Shown one piece after another: positions 43,018 through 53,390 of a stretch of DNA of 64,000 bases. Positions within the stretch are counted from its first letter, which is position 1. Each line of letters starts with the position of its first letter. This DNA is from Agrypnia vestita. Lineage: Eukaryota; Arthropoda; Insecta; Trichoptera; Phryganeidae. A program made the position numbers and the translations under genes. The notes beneath the pieces were generated by a model that saw nothing but the letters and a program-made list of their open reading frames with translations, made no database searches and was not told the DNA's origin. The DNA lies in assembly GCA_016648135.1 (NCBI GenBank), contig JADDOH010002659.1:1-64000 (forward strand), read 5' to 3'.

Positions 43018-43444
43018 AATATTTATTACACAATTGTGTTATTTATAGTTCCTCTCCATTTAAAAGCATTGCTCTTGTGCTCGGACAAGGAACTATGAAT
43101 TTACATTTAATTACTTACATTTTATTATTTTTTATTATATATCTAGGATGAAGTAATAGAAGGTAATGGTATCTAGTTTAGTTCATAGTGATGTTCTTTC
43201 AATTTGCTCTTCAATTGTTCTGTATCCTTTATCTTTTTCATTTCGATAGGGAGGTTGTTAAAAAATTTCATGCCGGAGTAAATGAAACCTTGTTGATATA
43301 TTTTTGTGTTGCATTTGGGGATTTTAAAATTGTCTCTTAATCTGGGTGTTGTGTTTTTCTCGAATTTGCCTGATCGTTTTCTTTAATTAGTTGCATAATT
43401 GATACTCTTTTGTGTAAAGATTCCACCTTTGATGCTGATATTCT

Positions 43445-44445
43445 TGCAGATACCATATCATCGTTCAAAAACTCACTCATACACAATATTCATTTTCTAA
43501 ACGATCCTAAAAAATCCAAAAAATCCTAAAAACTATAGTAATCTAGATATATATGTGTGAACATAGACGTACTATAAATATAGACTAGTCACTAAAAAAC
43601 AAATCTGAGACATCTAGTTCCTGCTGTCTTCTATTGCGTACTAAATGTATCGGTCAGAAAGAGATAGAAATTGTTTTCATAACCACGTATAAGAAAGGAC
43701 AATAAAACATAATTTTTAAAACGAATGCATATGAAGTTAATAGCTAATTACGGTATTTAATTTACGGTTTTTTCTGTTTCTTTCTTATAGCGCAGCATAC
43801 GTGTAAAAGAGATACAAATATAAACAGGTATGTGTATTGTATTAATATTATATTTTATCGCGGACATTTATAAATTTTGGACACCCTTAGACCAACCCCG
43901 TAATGTGCGTCTATGTTCACAGTAATTCGTGTTGTAGTTCTGTGTAGCAGATATTTTGGTTTGTAACTGGTATATATTTATACTACGTCTATGTGTGTGA
44001 CACCTTAATTCTGATTGCAATCATTAGATATCTATGTATTTCATAATTTAAAGTAGAGCTTCAAGCTGTGTTCTTTTACCGCCCTAGGACAGGCGTGCCA
44101 AGTTAATCCTGATTTGAAAGCTACAAAGGTTTTATTATTGCGCAGTAAACATAATTCTAAAGTACCTACCTTTTCACATTTAATTCTCTTCTCTTTGTCG
44201 ATCTACGTCCAATATTGAATACATGCCTCCTTTTATGCTTTCTACATTTTCCTGTCTCTTCCATTTTACTTCCGTTTTTGTGAAATATGTTGTTATCTGA
44301 TTATCACATCTAATGACAAATAAAATAAAATATCTTGTTGGTGAAGAATATAAAAATTTATAATATGTTCATTATGGTATACATGTTCATTCATAGGTCT
44401 TGGAGATTGATTCTGAAGACCTCGTTTATTATATTGTCTAACTGT
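43445..44445. other. No recognised feature
   Basis: No motif or repeat partner was recognised between the LINE relic and the LTR-like segment. Confidence 0.4.
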
Positions 44446-44449
44446 GCAT

Positions 44450-44800
44450 TATCGAAGTCTCTCTAACGGTCCACATAAATGAAGAACCAACTGGACTATA
44501 AAGCAGCGAGCGGGAGCACGGGCGAAGAGTTCCCTTTTTGTTTGAGAGTGCGACAAAGAAGTCCACAGATAAAAGCAAATTCTATGAACCGGATACCAGC
44601 AATAACAATTAAGAGGAATATTTAACAGGCGTTTTAAAATAAGTGCGATCACTTTTGAATTAGTGCAAACCTGTGTGGAATATTTGAGTGACAATTAGTA
44701 TCAATTAAAGAACGGCGCTCCGATAAAATTTGCATTCAGTGACTTTGTGTGATAAATAATCCTTATTTTCTTAGTGTTTCATTTGCCTCCCAAAGCTTAC
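44450..44800 (+). mobile_element. Probable LTR fragment
   Basis: GACTATAAAGCAGCGAGCGG is TATA-like. AATATTTGAGTGACAATTAG and TTCAGTGACTTTGTGTGATA resemble the R-U5 part of the family 2 LTR near 31700-31770 (CCAGTGACTTTGCGTATTAA). The borders are uncertain. Confidence 0.4.
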
Positions 44801-45400
44801 ATACCAAAAATAACAAATACTCACTGAGCAAGCTAGCCATTCAATTATGTTGGTTCTGTATCTTTTTCTTTCAGAAGAACTTTTTAAATATATTTTTTGT
44901 AATATATTTTACCGCATAATTGAAAACATTTGAGGTTAGATTAAAGATTTTTTGTTTATTGTATATATTTTTTAATTTATTGTCACATTTTAAATTGCAT
45001 CTCACATTCTATCTTATAATAATGCCATCATTTTTCCCTACGCCGATTTCGGTAAATACGTCGATAGTAAAATGATAATCAAGAAATATTTACATTAGCT
45101 TGGCATGCAAATGCTTTACGAAGTTGTGTTAATAAAAACAATATAACAATAACAATAAGGCTAGATAACAATATGAAACTGTATCAACAACTAATTAGCT
45201 TGGTCAATTGCTTTCTGCTGGTCGCAATCTAACTTAACATATTATGATGCAACCTAACTTAAGCAATTTAGGCGTTTTGTATACATTAGTTATATGTTAT
45301 GTTTTCTGCTGTCAATAAGCAATAGAAAGATTATTTAACGAAAATTGAAATGATTTTTATTTACATTTAATTAAATTTGTACTGTCATCAGTTATTAATT
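44801..45400. other. No recognised feature
   Basis: AT-rich sequence with no motif or repeat partner seen. Confidence 0.4.
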
Positions 45401-45401
45401 T

Positions 45402-45450
45402 CACCTGATGATGAATGGGACTGCTGTTCCCGAAACTATAGTGATGACAA
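45402..45450 (+). ncRNA. Decayed hammerhead-like module
   Basis: CTGATGA 45405-45411, a GGGA/TCCC stem, GAAA 45432-45435, and the palindrome ACTATAGT 45435-45442. The cleavage position would be G, which hammerheads do not use, so it is probably inactive. Confidence 0.35.
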
Positions 45451-45564
45451 AACAAATTGCCGCTAGGGGACACTAGAATTAACCGTTTAATTGTTTTTTT
45501 AAATTTTGACACATTTGATATAACACACATAATGTATTAAAGTTACACAAAGTAATTAAGTAGT

Positions 45565-45806
45565 GCCTATTGCATCAGAAAAAATGGATTGCTCTAAAAA
45601 TGGATAATATATGTTAATCAATAAAATTAATAAATGAGACTAACAGACAAGGTTGTGGATGTGATGTGGATGTGGTGTAGTGGTAACATACCTGCCTGGA
45701 AAGCTAGGTGATCTGGATTCGGTTCCCGGTAGCGGCCAATATATTTTTTCATTGATTTGTTTTTCCTGCATGACTTTCTAATTGATTAATAAATTTGGTT
45801 TTAAGT
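45565..45806 (+). mobile_element. tRNA-like cassette element, copy 3 (5'-truncated)
   Basis: Begins within GCATCAGAAAAAATGGATTG and TGCTCTAAAAATGGATAAT, shared with copies 1 and 4. It ends ATAAATTTGGTTTT. Its core differs from copies 1 and 2. Confidence 0.6.
45665..45738 (+). ncRNA. tRNA-like core, Gly-like head
   Basis: ATGTGGTGTAGTGGTAAC is an A-box arm of the type found in glycine tRNAs. GATTCGGTTCCC is a modified B-box. It is not a convincing full cloverleaf. Confidence 0.45.
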
Positions 45807-45876
45807 AATTCCTATTTTAAAAAAATTATATTGATTTTATTATTTGTATATATCTACTTCTTTTATTTGATTAATT

Positions 45877-45918
45877 ACACCAACATGTTTCAGAAAAACC
45901 TTTCCATCATCAGGGTGT
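45877..45918 (-). ncRNA. Hammerhead-like motif of PLE family B (3' end)
   Basis: Minus strand: ACACC, CTGATGA, an extra T, stem II GGAAA-GGT-TTTCT region, GAAA, the palindrome ACATGT, T at the cleavage position, then GGTGT pairing with ACACC over five base pairs. It is among the best-formed modules in the window. Confidence 0.65.
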
Positions 45919-45999
45919 TGTATAACTGTCAAAGTATCAGAATGAAATGTCTTTTGTTTCTTGTTTTTCTAAATTATTTGAAAAATTATTTTTTAATAT

Positions 46000-46395
46000 T
46001 ATTACTGAAGTTCTTGATTACTCGCAATTATTGGTAAAAATTTTAGAATTGGGCTAGTAGTTAAATTTAATTGATTATTAAGAATATTTTGTTTACTACT
46101 ACATGCTATACTAATTTCTAATGATTCTAAATTATTCAATTTCAGAACAAAATTATTAATGTGTAAAGTAGAAAAAAAAAACTAGTAAGTCCTAACTTTT
46201 TATCAAAACCGTGATCATTTTCTAATAAATGATTTGCAAATTCAGAAAAACTATGATTATTCAGACATCTTAAATGCTCTTTAACCCTTAAATTGAAATT
46301 CTGATCGGTTTTCTAATATAAAAAGCTGTACAATCTTTACACGACAGTTTATAAACACCTGAATTGTTAATTATATTATCTTAATCTTTTGTATT
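46000..46395 (-). pseudogene. PLE GIY-YIG endonuclease relic
   Basis: The minus strand reads NSGVYKLSCKDCTAFYI, matching the GVYK--C--C---YIG start of PLE endonucleases (the G of YIG is R here). In a shifted frame it continues LRVKEHLRCLNNHSFSEFAN and HLLENDHGF. At least two frameshifts and further stops make it nonfunctional. The GIY-like and EH...FA-H...H segments are in the right order. The reverse transcriptase is absent. Confidence 0.65.
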
Positions 46396-46458
46396 TATGA
46401 GGAATTTCAAAAACAAGAAACAAATGACATTTCATTCTGATATTTTGACAGTTACACA

Positions 46459-46500
46459 ACACCCTGATGATGGAACGATTTTTCTGAAACATGTTGGTGT
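46459..46500 (+). ncRNA. Hammerhead-like motif of PLE family B (inverted copy)
   Basis: ACACC 46459-46463, CTGATGA 46464-46470, stem II GGAA/TTCT, GAAA 46486-46489, ACATGT 46489-46494, T46495, GGTGT 46496-46500. Stem I pairs over five bases. Confidence 0.65.
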
Positions 46501-46714
46501 AATTAGTCAAATAAATGAAGTAGATATATATAAATAATACAATCAATATTTTTTTTAATGTCAATCTACAATGTTGCTGAATCAATTAAAAAAAAAATCC
46601 TATTTTCATAACACAACATATATTTCATTTTACCTACAAGCTTATTTTGTGAATAGTAAGAATATTTATGTAACATGCATTCCGTGTTTGAAAATATAAA
46701 AAAAAAAATTATAG

Positions 46715-46771
46715 AGCTGCAAAGCGTCTGGCGGAAGAAATGACCCACGAAGAGCATCCTAAATTAGATGC
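46715..46771 (+). other. Candidate short host exon
   Basis: A 57-base segment follows an acceptor-like AAAAATTATAG and precedes GTGAGT, a strong donor. In one frame it reads AAKRLAEEMTHEEHPKLD, an even, charged helix-like peptide. A second acceptor (CTCTTTTTTAG) lies at 46994; splicing to it would give a stop after two codons. Codon use is more balanced than in the AT-rich flanks. No family was recognised. Confidence 0.3.
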
Positions 46772-47700
46772 GTGAGTGTATAGCACTGTTTTACTTATTT
46801 TTTATTTATATTCTAATTTGTTTTTATACATTGTATCATTATTCGTAAGTAAACATTGTAGGTATCCTTATTTGTTAGTAAAAATTGTATCGAAGAGACT
46901 ATTGGCTCCGGTGTTGATATATGATGAAAAAAAAGAATATTTTTGTTAATTATATTAATATTTTCACCATAAAATCATTTTGCTCTTTTTTAGGAAGTTT
47001 TAATGATTCAGTGCCTGTATTGCCTGTTATCTTTTTCAACTATAGTGTAGCTACATCTGCCGAAAATATTTCGGGTTTGATACTATACGTATGTTTGACG
47101 GTCGCTAGCTCTTAATCTATGATGAATACTAGGTTCTGCTGCGTTTGAATTTAAAGAACCAAGGTACGCGTAGTTCTTCACGACCTCGCAAAGTAAGTTC
47201 TAGTGGAACAAATGCTATAATTAATCTGCGTATAAACGTCTTTCCAGAGAGGGAGACAAGACAGGCGGTTATTGTGTTTTTCTGTTTCGCATTTTATATT
47301 TTCCTGGCAAAATTGATGACCTGACAGCGTCCCTGGACAGGGTGGCTGGAAAACATGACAGCTCAATTACATACTTCATTATCTTCTCAACTGCTGGTGG
47401 GATCACCCTGTGTACAGCACACCGTGTATCCACAGGCTGTATACGTCATGTACCCTACCGCCTCACGTCTTTCTCAGACACACATTTGGGATATTGTTAA
47501 TTCCTGTCTGTCATTGCCAATCAATACTTACGTCATTGAATTATCCATTAATCTTTGAACAACGCTTAGGGCTTTGAACACCTTAATCAACATTTAGTAT
47601 AATATAAAAATGGGCAGCAATAGAATATTCGTACAAAAATGCGCCAAATTGATAGAATTCTTTTTTTCAAAGCAATTACTTTTGTATTGCAATTATTTGT
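46772..47700. other. No recognised repeat; somewhat GC-richer at 47250-47500
   Basis: Could be single-copy sequence. The open frames on both strands at 47178-47558 show no domain. Confidence 0.4.
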
Positions 47701-47703
47701 ATA

Positions 47704-47745
47704 CTAGCTATACCCCGTCAAAAATGACGTAATTTTGTACATCGG
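47704..47745 (-). mobile_element. Helitron H1 3'-end fragment (minus)
   Basis: CTAGCTATACCCCGTCAAAA is the inverse of the H1 3' end at 23933. Confidence 0.5.
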
Positions 47746-47873
47746 TGATGAGTATTATGTACATCGGCCTCCAGTTAAGGCTGTGAGAACAGCGCTATCT
47801 AAAGTATCGTTAGTGAAGGACTTTATTAAATTAAGAATTATGTTTTTTTTCTTCTTTTGCATTAGAATTATAC

Positions 47874-48427
47874 TGTAACGAGGCTAAAAGGAGTCGCACA
47901 CTCATGTCTCTAAAAGTCTGGAAAACGCGAGGAACTTCTCTAAAACGTGGGGAACGTCTCGGAATTTCGATAACAGCATTAACCAATATAAATACGATAC
48001 ACGGGAGTAAGGAGTGAGTTGTTTTCCGTGCGCGTTGACAGCGATAATACAAGCGAAGACATCCGCGAGCTGCGGGCCAGACCGACCAAGCGAGCGGTAG
48101 CGGCGAGTCGCCAGTGGTGCCAAGCGAGCGGTAATTCGACAGCGATTCTTGAAAGTTCTTGCGCAGCGAAATAAACCGAAACGAAATTAATTAGTGCGGA
48201 AATTGATGGAATATTCTATTAAACACTGAAAGTGTTAAAGAGAATATAAAGATCTATTTACGAGTGATAAATTTGCGAAACAGTTTAATTTAAGGAATAG
48301 AGTTACATTTAATAGTGTTAAGCGACTTTGTACGTTAGTTTAATATATTAATTAATCGGTATTCAATAAATCCTGTATTAAATCCCAGCGTTTTCATTAA
48401 TCCCTCCTGCAGTCACGACACGTGATA
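47874..48427 (+). mobile_element. Solo LTR, family 1 (554 bp, plus orientation)
   Basis: Starts TGTAACGAGGCTAAAAGG and ends CCTGCAGTCACGACACGTGATA. ATAC lies on both sides (47870-47873 and 48428-48431). It aligns throughout with 12811-13436 (-). AATAAATCCTGTATTAAATC near the end contains a polyadenylation signal. No internal region or second LTR is present. Confidence 0.75.
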
Positions 48428-48430
48428 ATA

Positions 48431-48622
48431 CTTTTTTTTTTTTTTTAAATAGAGATACGAACACGGAATACGTGTCACATCAATATTCTTACTATTTTCA
48501 AAATAAGCTAAATGCTTATGCTATGAAAATAGGACTAACTTGCTAGTCTGGGCTGAGATTCGAACCCGCAACCTCTGGATCACGAGGCGAGTGTCCTAAC
48601 CACAAGACCAACAAGCTACTTT
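48431..48622 (-). mobile_element. tRNA-derived SINE (minus)
   Basis: On the minus strand the head TTGTTGGTCTTGTGGTTAGG, then CGGGTTCGAATCTC, is tRNA-like with A and B boxes. The body contains TGATGTGACACGTATTCCGT. It ends in an A run of about 14 bases that abuts the solo LTR. The body fragment recurs at 33009. Confidence 0.65.
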
Positions 48623-48709
48623 ATATATTCACACTTCATTTCAGTACACTTTTAATAATATGAATATTTTTGGTTGATTTGATGTGGATAAGCAACCAAT
48701 TCAAAATGT

Positions 48710-48870
48710 TCTAAGGTTTTTACGGGCGTTCCGAATCTTGTGTGTAGTATTCAAATATATTCTGCCGTGTATATCCGACCTCTCTGGCTAACATTTTGGA
48801 TCCCATTGCAGGCTTCATAATCGCTGCAGAGTGGTCAGATATACACGGCAGAATATCTCAGAAAACATAC
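48710..48870. mobile_element. Decayed inverted pair of PLE family A ends
   Basis: ATTCTGCCGTGTATATCCGA at 48759 is inverted at 48840 (TCAGATATACACGGCAGAAT). GGATCCCATTGCAGG marks the ribozyme stem II. The core residues are lost. Confidence 0.55.
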
Positions 48871-49014
48871 AAATATACAAACAAATACACACAGAATCAA
48901 TTCAAACCTCCCTCTGGCAAAAATAAATTCGGGCGAAGTTGATGTTTATCAAACGACCCAATCAAATCGCACCCCTCCGACAGCGATAATTCTTAGCTTC
49001 AAGTATAATTTTCT

Positions 49015-49235
49015 AGTAGTAGAGTTTTGAAGTACTACACGAACAAGCATCTAACTTTATGTAGTTTATTGAAGTAGACGAAGGGCGTAATGTTTCGGTA
49101 TCTACTACAAATGTAGCATTAATTTTTAAGCCTTCAAATGAGTGAATGTGTGCATGTTGAAGCCTACATTCCGAATGAAGTTTCACCCTTCGCTACCTTT
49201 ATTACGCGTGTCGTAGGATAGTCATCACTGGTCCA
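49015..49235 (+). repeat. TACTACAA repeat, third copy
   Basis: Shares ATCTACTACAAATGTAGC and AAGCCTTCAAATGAGTGAAT with the copies at 2.9 and 19.0 kb. Confidence 0.45.
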
Positions 49236-49714
49236 TACAGAAGCAATGATGATGCTAGGAACTTTTCGTTGTATGCCTTGTATTAAACAATTCCACGAAA
49301 TGCGTTTTTTTGGATTCCTTTGTGTATATATTTTTTATACATTTTCCTAAAATTCTCAATTTTTCCGTATTTGAGTTGATTATTTAAACAAAATTATAAA
49401 ATAAAACAATTGCCGAAATTTTCGAACGCATTGAGGGCAACATTTTTTTATTTTTCCCGCTTTATCAATATTTGCCGCGCACAATAAAATGTTTTTTGGC
49501 CAGTCGACGGTAATGTGTAAACACAGGCTTACAATAGATGAAAATTTGTAATATTTTTAACGATGATTTTGAATAACACGGGCTTTAATATTTCAATGTA
49601 ATCGCCACGGGATAAAACACAAATACAGGTTGTTCTAAAAATTTCTGTTCAGCGAAAAAAAGACAATGAAGTGAAATATTCGGCGTATTCCGAAAATAAC
49701 AAGATTGTTAAAAA
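49236..49714. other. No recognised feature
   Basis: No motif or repeat partner was recognised here. Confidence 0.4.
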
Positions 49715-49765
49715 TATTCACAGGTTTACACGGCTGTTCAAAATCTTCTGTGTATACAGAAGAAC
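49715..49765 (-). mobile_element. PLE family A tip fragment
   Basis: CAGGTTTACACGGCTGTTCA, then AATCTTCTGTGTATACAG, matches 42811-42846. Confidence 0.45.
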
Positions 49766-49789
49766 ATAATTTTTTTTTATTTTTTATTT

Positions 49790-50160
49790 ATTTAATATTA
49801 AAACTACATTTAAATCATAATACATTTGTCTATTACAATCTACTTAGGTACATTTTATTTTATTGCTTTGCCTCTCCAAAAATGAGACTTGCTCATGTGC
49901 TTGGTGAGGGGCTTACACTTTATTAGTTTATTTTGGATTTGGCTTATTTGTTCCTTAGCTATATGTCTTGTTATGCATTGTCAAATTGTATCGATCTAAA
50001 GTGTTGGTTTATTTTTTTCTTTAATTGTTGTAAGTCATCGATTTTCTTAATATCTGTAGGTAGGTTATTGAAGTTTTTTATGCCCAAGTATATGTAGTTT
50101 TGTTGACACAGTTTGGTATTATATTTTGGGATTTTAAAATTATTTTTGATTTATGTATAT
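49790..50160 (-). pseudogene. LINE C-terminal and 3' UTR relic
   Basis: The minus strand reads KNNFKIPKYNTKLCQQNYIY, then LGIKNFNNLPTDIKKIDDLQ and KKKINQHF before a stop. It is a diverged relative of the relic at 43145-43440. Confidence 0.6.
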
Positions 50161-50192
50161 ATAAATAATGTAATGGATAGTTAGCATGCGTC

Positions 50193-50232
50193 TGTCCTGA
50201 AGAAGATACAATGGTATCGAAACCGTTAGACG
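50193..50232 (+). ncRNA. Hammerhead-like motif with ACCGTT (decayed ACCGGT)
   Basis: TGTC, CTGAAGA 50197-50203, an extra A, stem II (GATAC, loop AATG, GTATC), GAAA 50219-50222, ACCGTT, A50228, GACG, which pairs with TGTC. It is the same family as 33166-33207 and 58078-58112, with one change in the stem III palindrome. Confidence 0.5.
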
Positions 50233-50294
50233 TAGTGAACATCTCTACGAACTGAACTAGACACCATTACTTTCAAAGTCGAAGACGTTCACTC

Positions 50295-50480
50295 TACTAC
50301 TTCATCCTAGATATATAATATAATATAAATTAATAAAATGTAAGTAATTAAATGTAAATTCATAGTTCCTTGTCCGAGCACAAGAGCAATGCCCTTAAAT
50401 GGAGAGGAACTATGAATAACACAATTGTGTAACAAATATTATATTGAACAATAAAACCATGCAAAAAAAATACGTACAAC
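50295..50480 (+). mobile_element. LINE 3' UTR copy without the PLE insertion
   Basis: It is the inverse of 43150-43018 joined to 42800-42765 (AGGAACTATGAATAACACAA, then CAATAAAACCATGCAAAAA). It serves as a paralogous empty site for the 217-bp insert. Confidence 0.7.
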
Positions 50481-52105
50481 CACAAAGTAACGCTATATAC
50501 ATCAAAATAAATTAATATAATTTAACATTTAATATATAAAAACAATTTATTTTACTATCTCTGAGACTCAGAGGCTCGTATATGAGAAGGAGTATTGCAG
50601 GTATAAAATATAAATATGCATTGATCTAAGTAGTACGAAATAGGCTTGAATGTATAACAATGATTAACTTTTTACACAACACTATTCGAGAAGACATTAT
50701 TGTCACCTGCATTTGCACAAATACCCAACTGCCGAAAACAGGTCATAATTTATTACTCATTAAACTTAATTTCTTATCACTTATTAATAAACACAAACAT
50801 TCATTTAATTTTCTTATATAGGTTTATACTGAAATATAATTTTAACTGTGCTATTATATATACATTTTGTTACTATCCATGCATATGATTTTTTATATAT
50901 TACTTTACTTTCACTATTGCTTTTGTATTATACAATATATACTGTTCTTATTATGCACATTTTATATTTATATACTCAATTAATTAATCTTATAGTTATA
51001 TAGTATTTTTTTGTATATCTTTATTATTTTTTGTTCTCATTATATTGTTCAGCTGCTCATCTCGGCACAGGTTATTCCTAGTGAAATGAGCGGCATTTCC
51101 TATGTCATGTAACAAGATGAAGATAAATAAATAAATAAAATAAAATAAAAATATACAAATAAATATTTTACTAGTATAAAGTAGTAGTAGTCTTAAATTC
51201 TGTTTTTATTTGTTGATAATATTAGGGTGGAAGGTGCAATTTGTTGTTTTGCGGAACTGACATTTTCAGTTTCATGAAAATTTTACCTGTGTAAAGAAGG
51301 TGTTTTTATAAATATTTTTTGATTTTCAATCTGTTAATCGAGTAATGTTTTGTTCAGATAATTTAGAGATGCTATAATAAAGCTCATATTTATAATCTAT
51401 AGCATTCTTTTCAATACGGTAACACCAATATTGAAGAGATCAATTTCGATACAATTATTATTGCCAACATCGATACAATGCCTTGCATGAGCAAAATAAA
51501 AATATATTTCGCATATGGGACGTTCAATTTCTCGATACATGGAAGAGTATAGGTTGTGTACAGGTTATGTTATGAAATATAGGTTATGAAAAGGTTAAGT
51601 CTAGTTGAATGGGACAGTCGAGGTTTCTCTCAGTAGTTTAAATAAGAGTATGAGTATGTTCCAGAGTTTTTAAGTTGTGGATATTTAATGTAAATAATCT
51701 AATAGACAAGCTACTTACGAACGAATATTTCATTCGTCGACACGGGCCATAAAACTATATAAAACATCCCCTAGAGCCTGGTAAATATTTCTCCACCCAG
51801 CAATGCCGGCGCGGGTGTGTATTTTATTCTTTATTTGTGTGTGTATTCGTCAAATCCCACAAAATGAACTCTTATTTTAAGCAAATCGTGCGGATTGGCG
51901 AACAGAGCCGCCCGCGCTTCAAAATCGAGCCGAGCAATATTCGCGCGCGGTATCGATGACGTAAGAGCAAACATCAAACCGTAACGTATTTTATATTGTG
52001 AGATTTTTATGTGCAAAACTGTACGTACGTAAAATCGCAATATATACGTGATTGCCGATAATCCTAACAGGCTGTGTGACGAATTCAGTGGAAGCCTCAA
52101 ATTGA
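50481..52105. other. No gene recognised; A-rich retroelement-like tail at 51120-51155
   Basis: AAATAAATAAATAAAATAAA follows ATGTCATGTAACAAGATGAA, the style of a LINE 3' tail. The minus-strand frame at 51831-52238 is mostly a shadow of the LINE that follows. Confidence 0.4.
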
Positions 52106-52109
52106 TTCT

Positions 52110-52435
52110 GGATGAACGGAAGTGCTGAGATGGTTTGGTCATGTGGAACGTATGAATGAAGAAAGGATGGTTAAGAAAATATATGAGGCGAATGTTGAAG
52201 GCAACAGGAATAGAGGGCGTCCGCGAAAGACCCGGCACGATCAGGTACTACAAGTATTTGAGGATGGCCCTGTTAAAAGCCGCAACAATCGTAGAACGTG
52301 TATGAGAAGATGTATGAATGTGGCCGAAGCAAAAGTGGTGTGCCAGGATAGAAGAGTGTGGCGTTCAATCCTCTCTGCCTACCCCTGCAGGGAAACGGCG
52401 TGATGGTTAGTTGGTTAGTTAGTTATGAACGGAAA
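52110..52435 (+). pseudogene. LINE C-terminal end, family Q (5'-truncated)
   Basis: An open frame at 52122-52403 reads LRWFGHVERMNEERMVKKIY, then GNRNRGRPRKTRHDQVLQ, NRRTCMRRCMNVAEAKVVC and RRVWRSILSAYPCRETA. These are the WFGHV-RM, GRPRK and ...W--I-SAYP blocks at the very end of a LINE protein. No lesion is seen within this fragment. The sequence after the stop, GGTTAGTTGGTTAGTTAGTT, is a short microsatellite tail. All upstream domains are missing. Confidence 0.7.
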
Positions 52436-52489
52436 TATACGTGGACTGTTATCAAACAGTAACCGTGTTAGAAAAGGAAATGCATTTTT

Positions 52490-53060
52490 ATGCAATTCCA
52501 TCGTAAGAACATCCTTCTTCTTCTTTTTTTTCATTTAGTAGATCTGTTGATCTGTGGTATAGAAAACTACACCTCCTGGGATGACGAGGTCCAGCTATCC
52601 CTCTATCTTCTCGGTGGTTTTCGCGGTAGGCATCGTCCAGAGGGGATTTCATTCGCTGCTGTATGCACAAGTCTCTCACTGTCTCCATCGCTCGATGTCC
52701 TCTATTTTGCAAGTTTTCCTTATAACTTCATTTCGGACACGGTCGCGAAGATTTTTTCTAGTAATGGATCTCAGCACCTTCATTTCACTTGTTCTGAGGA
52801 GTTCTTTGGTGCAGACAGTGTCAGCCCGCGTCTCTATAGGGTATGTCATAATAGATCGCACGCATGCCTTTGAATATGCATATTTTTGTTTTTCCTGATC
52901 ACATTCTTGAGACAACCTAATACAGCGGATGCTCTGTTAACTCTCAGACTTCGGTATACAGATCGCTATGGTTACAGATTTCTACACCTAAATATCTGAA
53001 GCTCATGACTTGTTCCACGGGCTCATTATCAATACAATTCCATGGTAAGAACATCCACAA
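52490..53060 (-). pseudogene. LINE relic, family P (reverse transcriptase C-terminal side)
   Basis: From 53060 leftward the minus strand reads VEQVMSFRYLGVEICNHSDL, YSKACVRSIMTYPIETRADT, KELLRTSEMKVLRSITRKNL, RDRVRNEVIRKTCKIEDIER, then in shifted frames the end block with DSWTSSS-like residues. The order YLGV, Y---V-SI-TYA-ETRA, MK-LR-I, LRD--RN--IR is that of LINE thumb and C-terminal regions. Stops at several places. Confidence 0.65.
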
Positions 53061-53390
53061 TTATCAAAATTGAAGTTTGTCTATATTTTCCAAATCTGGG
53101 AATCTTCCCTATATATTTGATTGGACTATTCTAGAGACATCTGTGATATTTTTTCATGAAACAGTATGCATAGATGTTTCAGCTGGTAATGATACCTGTA
53201 TATTTTTAAAGTGGAATATTAACGTCGCCTACAGGAGACGTGGGTCGACAGTTGGAAAAAATCACTCAGATCAATATTTTGGCATTGTATCCTTTTACGA
53301 ATTAGTTAAGTGATACATCAATAGATATTGCTGGTGGTATGTTTATTTGTTTATTTTTATTGTTTATTTACATTTATTAATACAAGTTAC

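Larger units (their letters stand above)
42765..43440 (-). pseudogene. LINE C-terminal and 3' UTR relic, interrupted by a PLE insertion
   Basis: On the minus strand 43440-43145 encodes TPRLRDNFKIPKCNT, then GFIYSGMKFFNNLPIEMKK, and DTEQLKSKLKEHHYE before a stop. This is the LINE tail pattern R-NF-IP...G-K-FN-LP--IK---FK--LK. The 3' UTR (43145-43018 and 42800-42765) is split by the insert at 42801-43017. The uninterrupted counterpart is 50295-50480 (+). Upstream frames are broken. Confidence 0.65.
45816..46560 (-). mobile_element. PLE relic (family B) with inverted ribozyme-bearing ends
   Basis: 45820-45985 and 46400-46556 are inverted copies of about 160 bp (ATTACACCAACATGTTTCAG, TATCAGAATGAAATGTC). 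Between them lies a minus-strand GIY-YIG relic. This arrangement, endonuclease end plus inverted terminal repeats with hammerhead motifs, is that of a reduced PLE. Confidence 0.7.

Noticed and set aside
51831..52238. 135-codon minus-strand protein
   Set aside because: Half of it is the antisense of the LINE C-terminal frame at 52122-52403.
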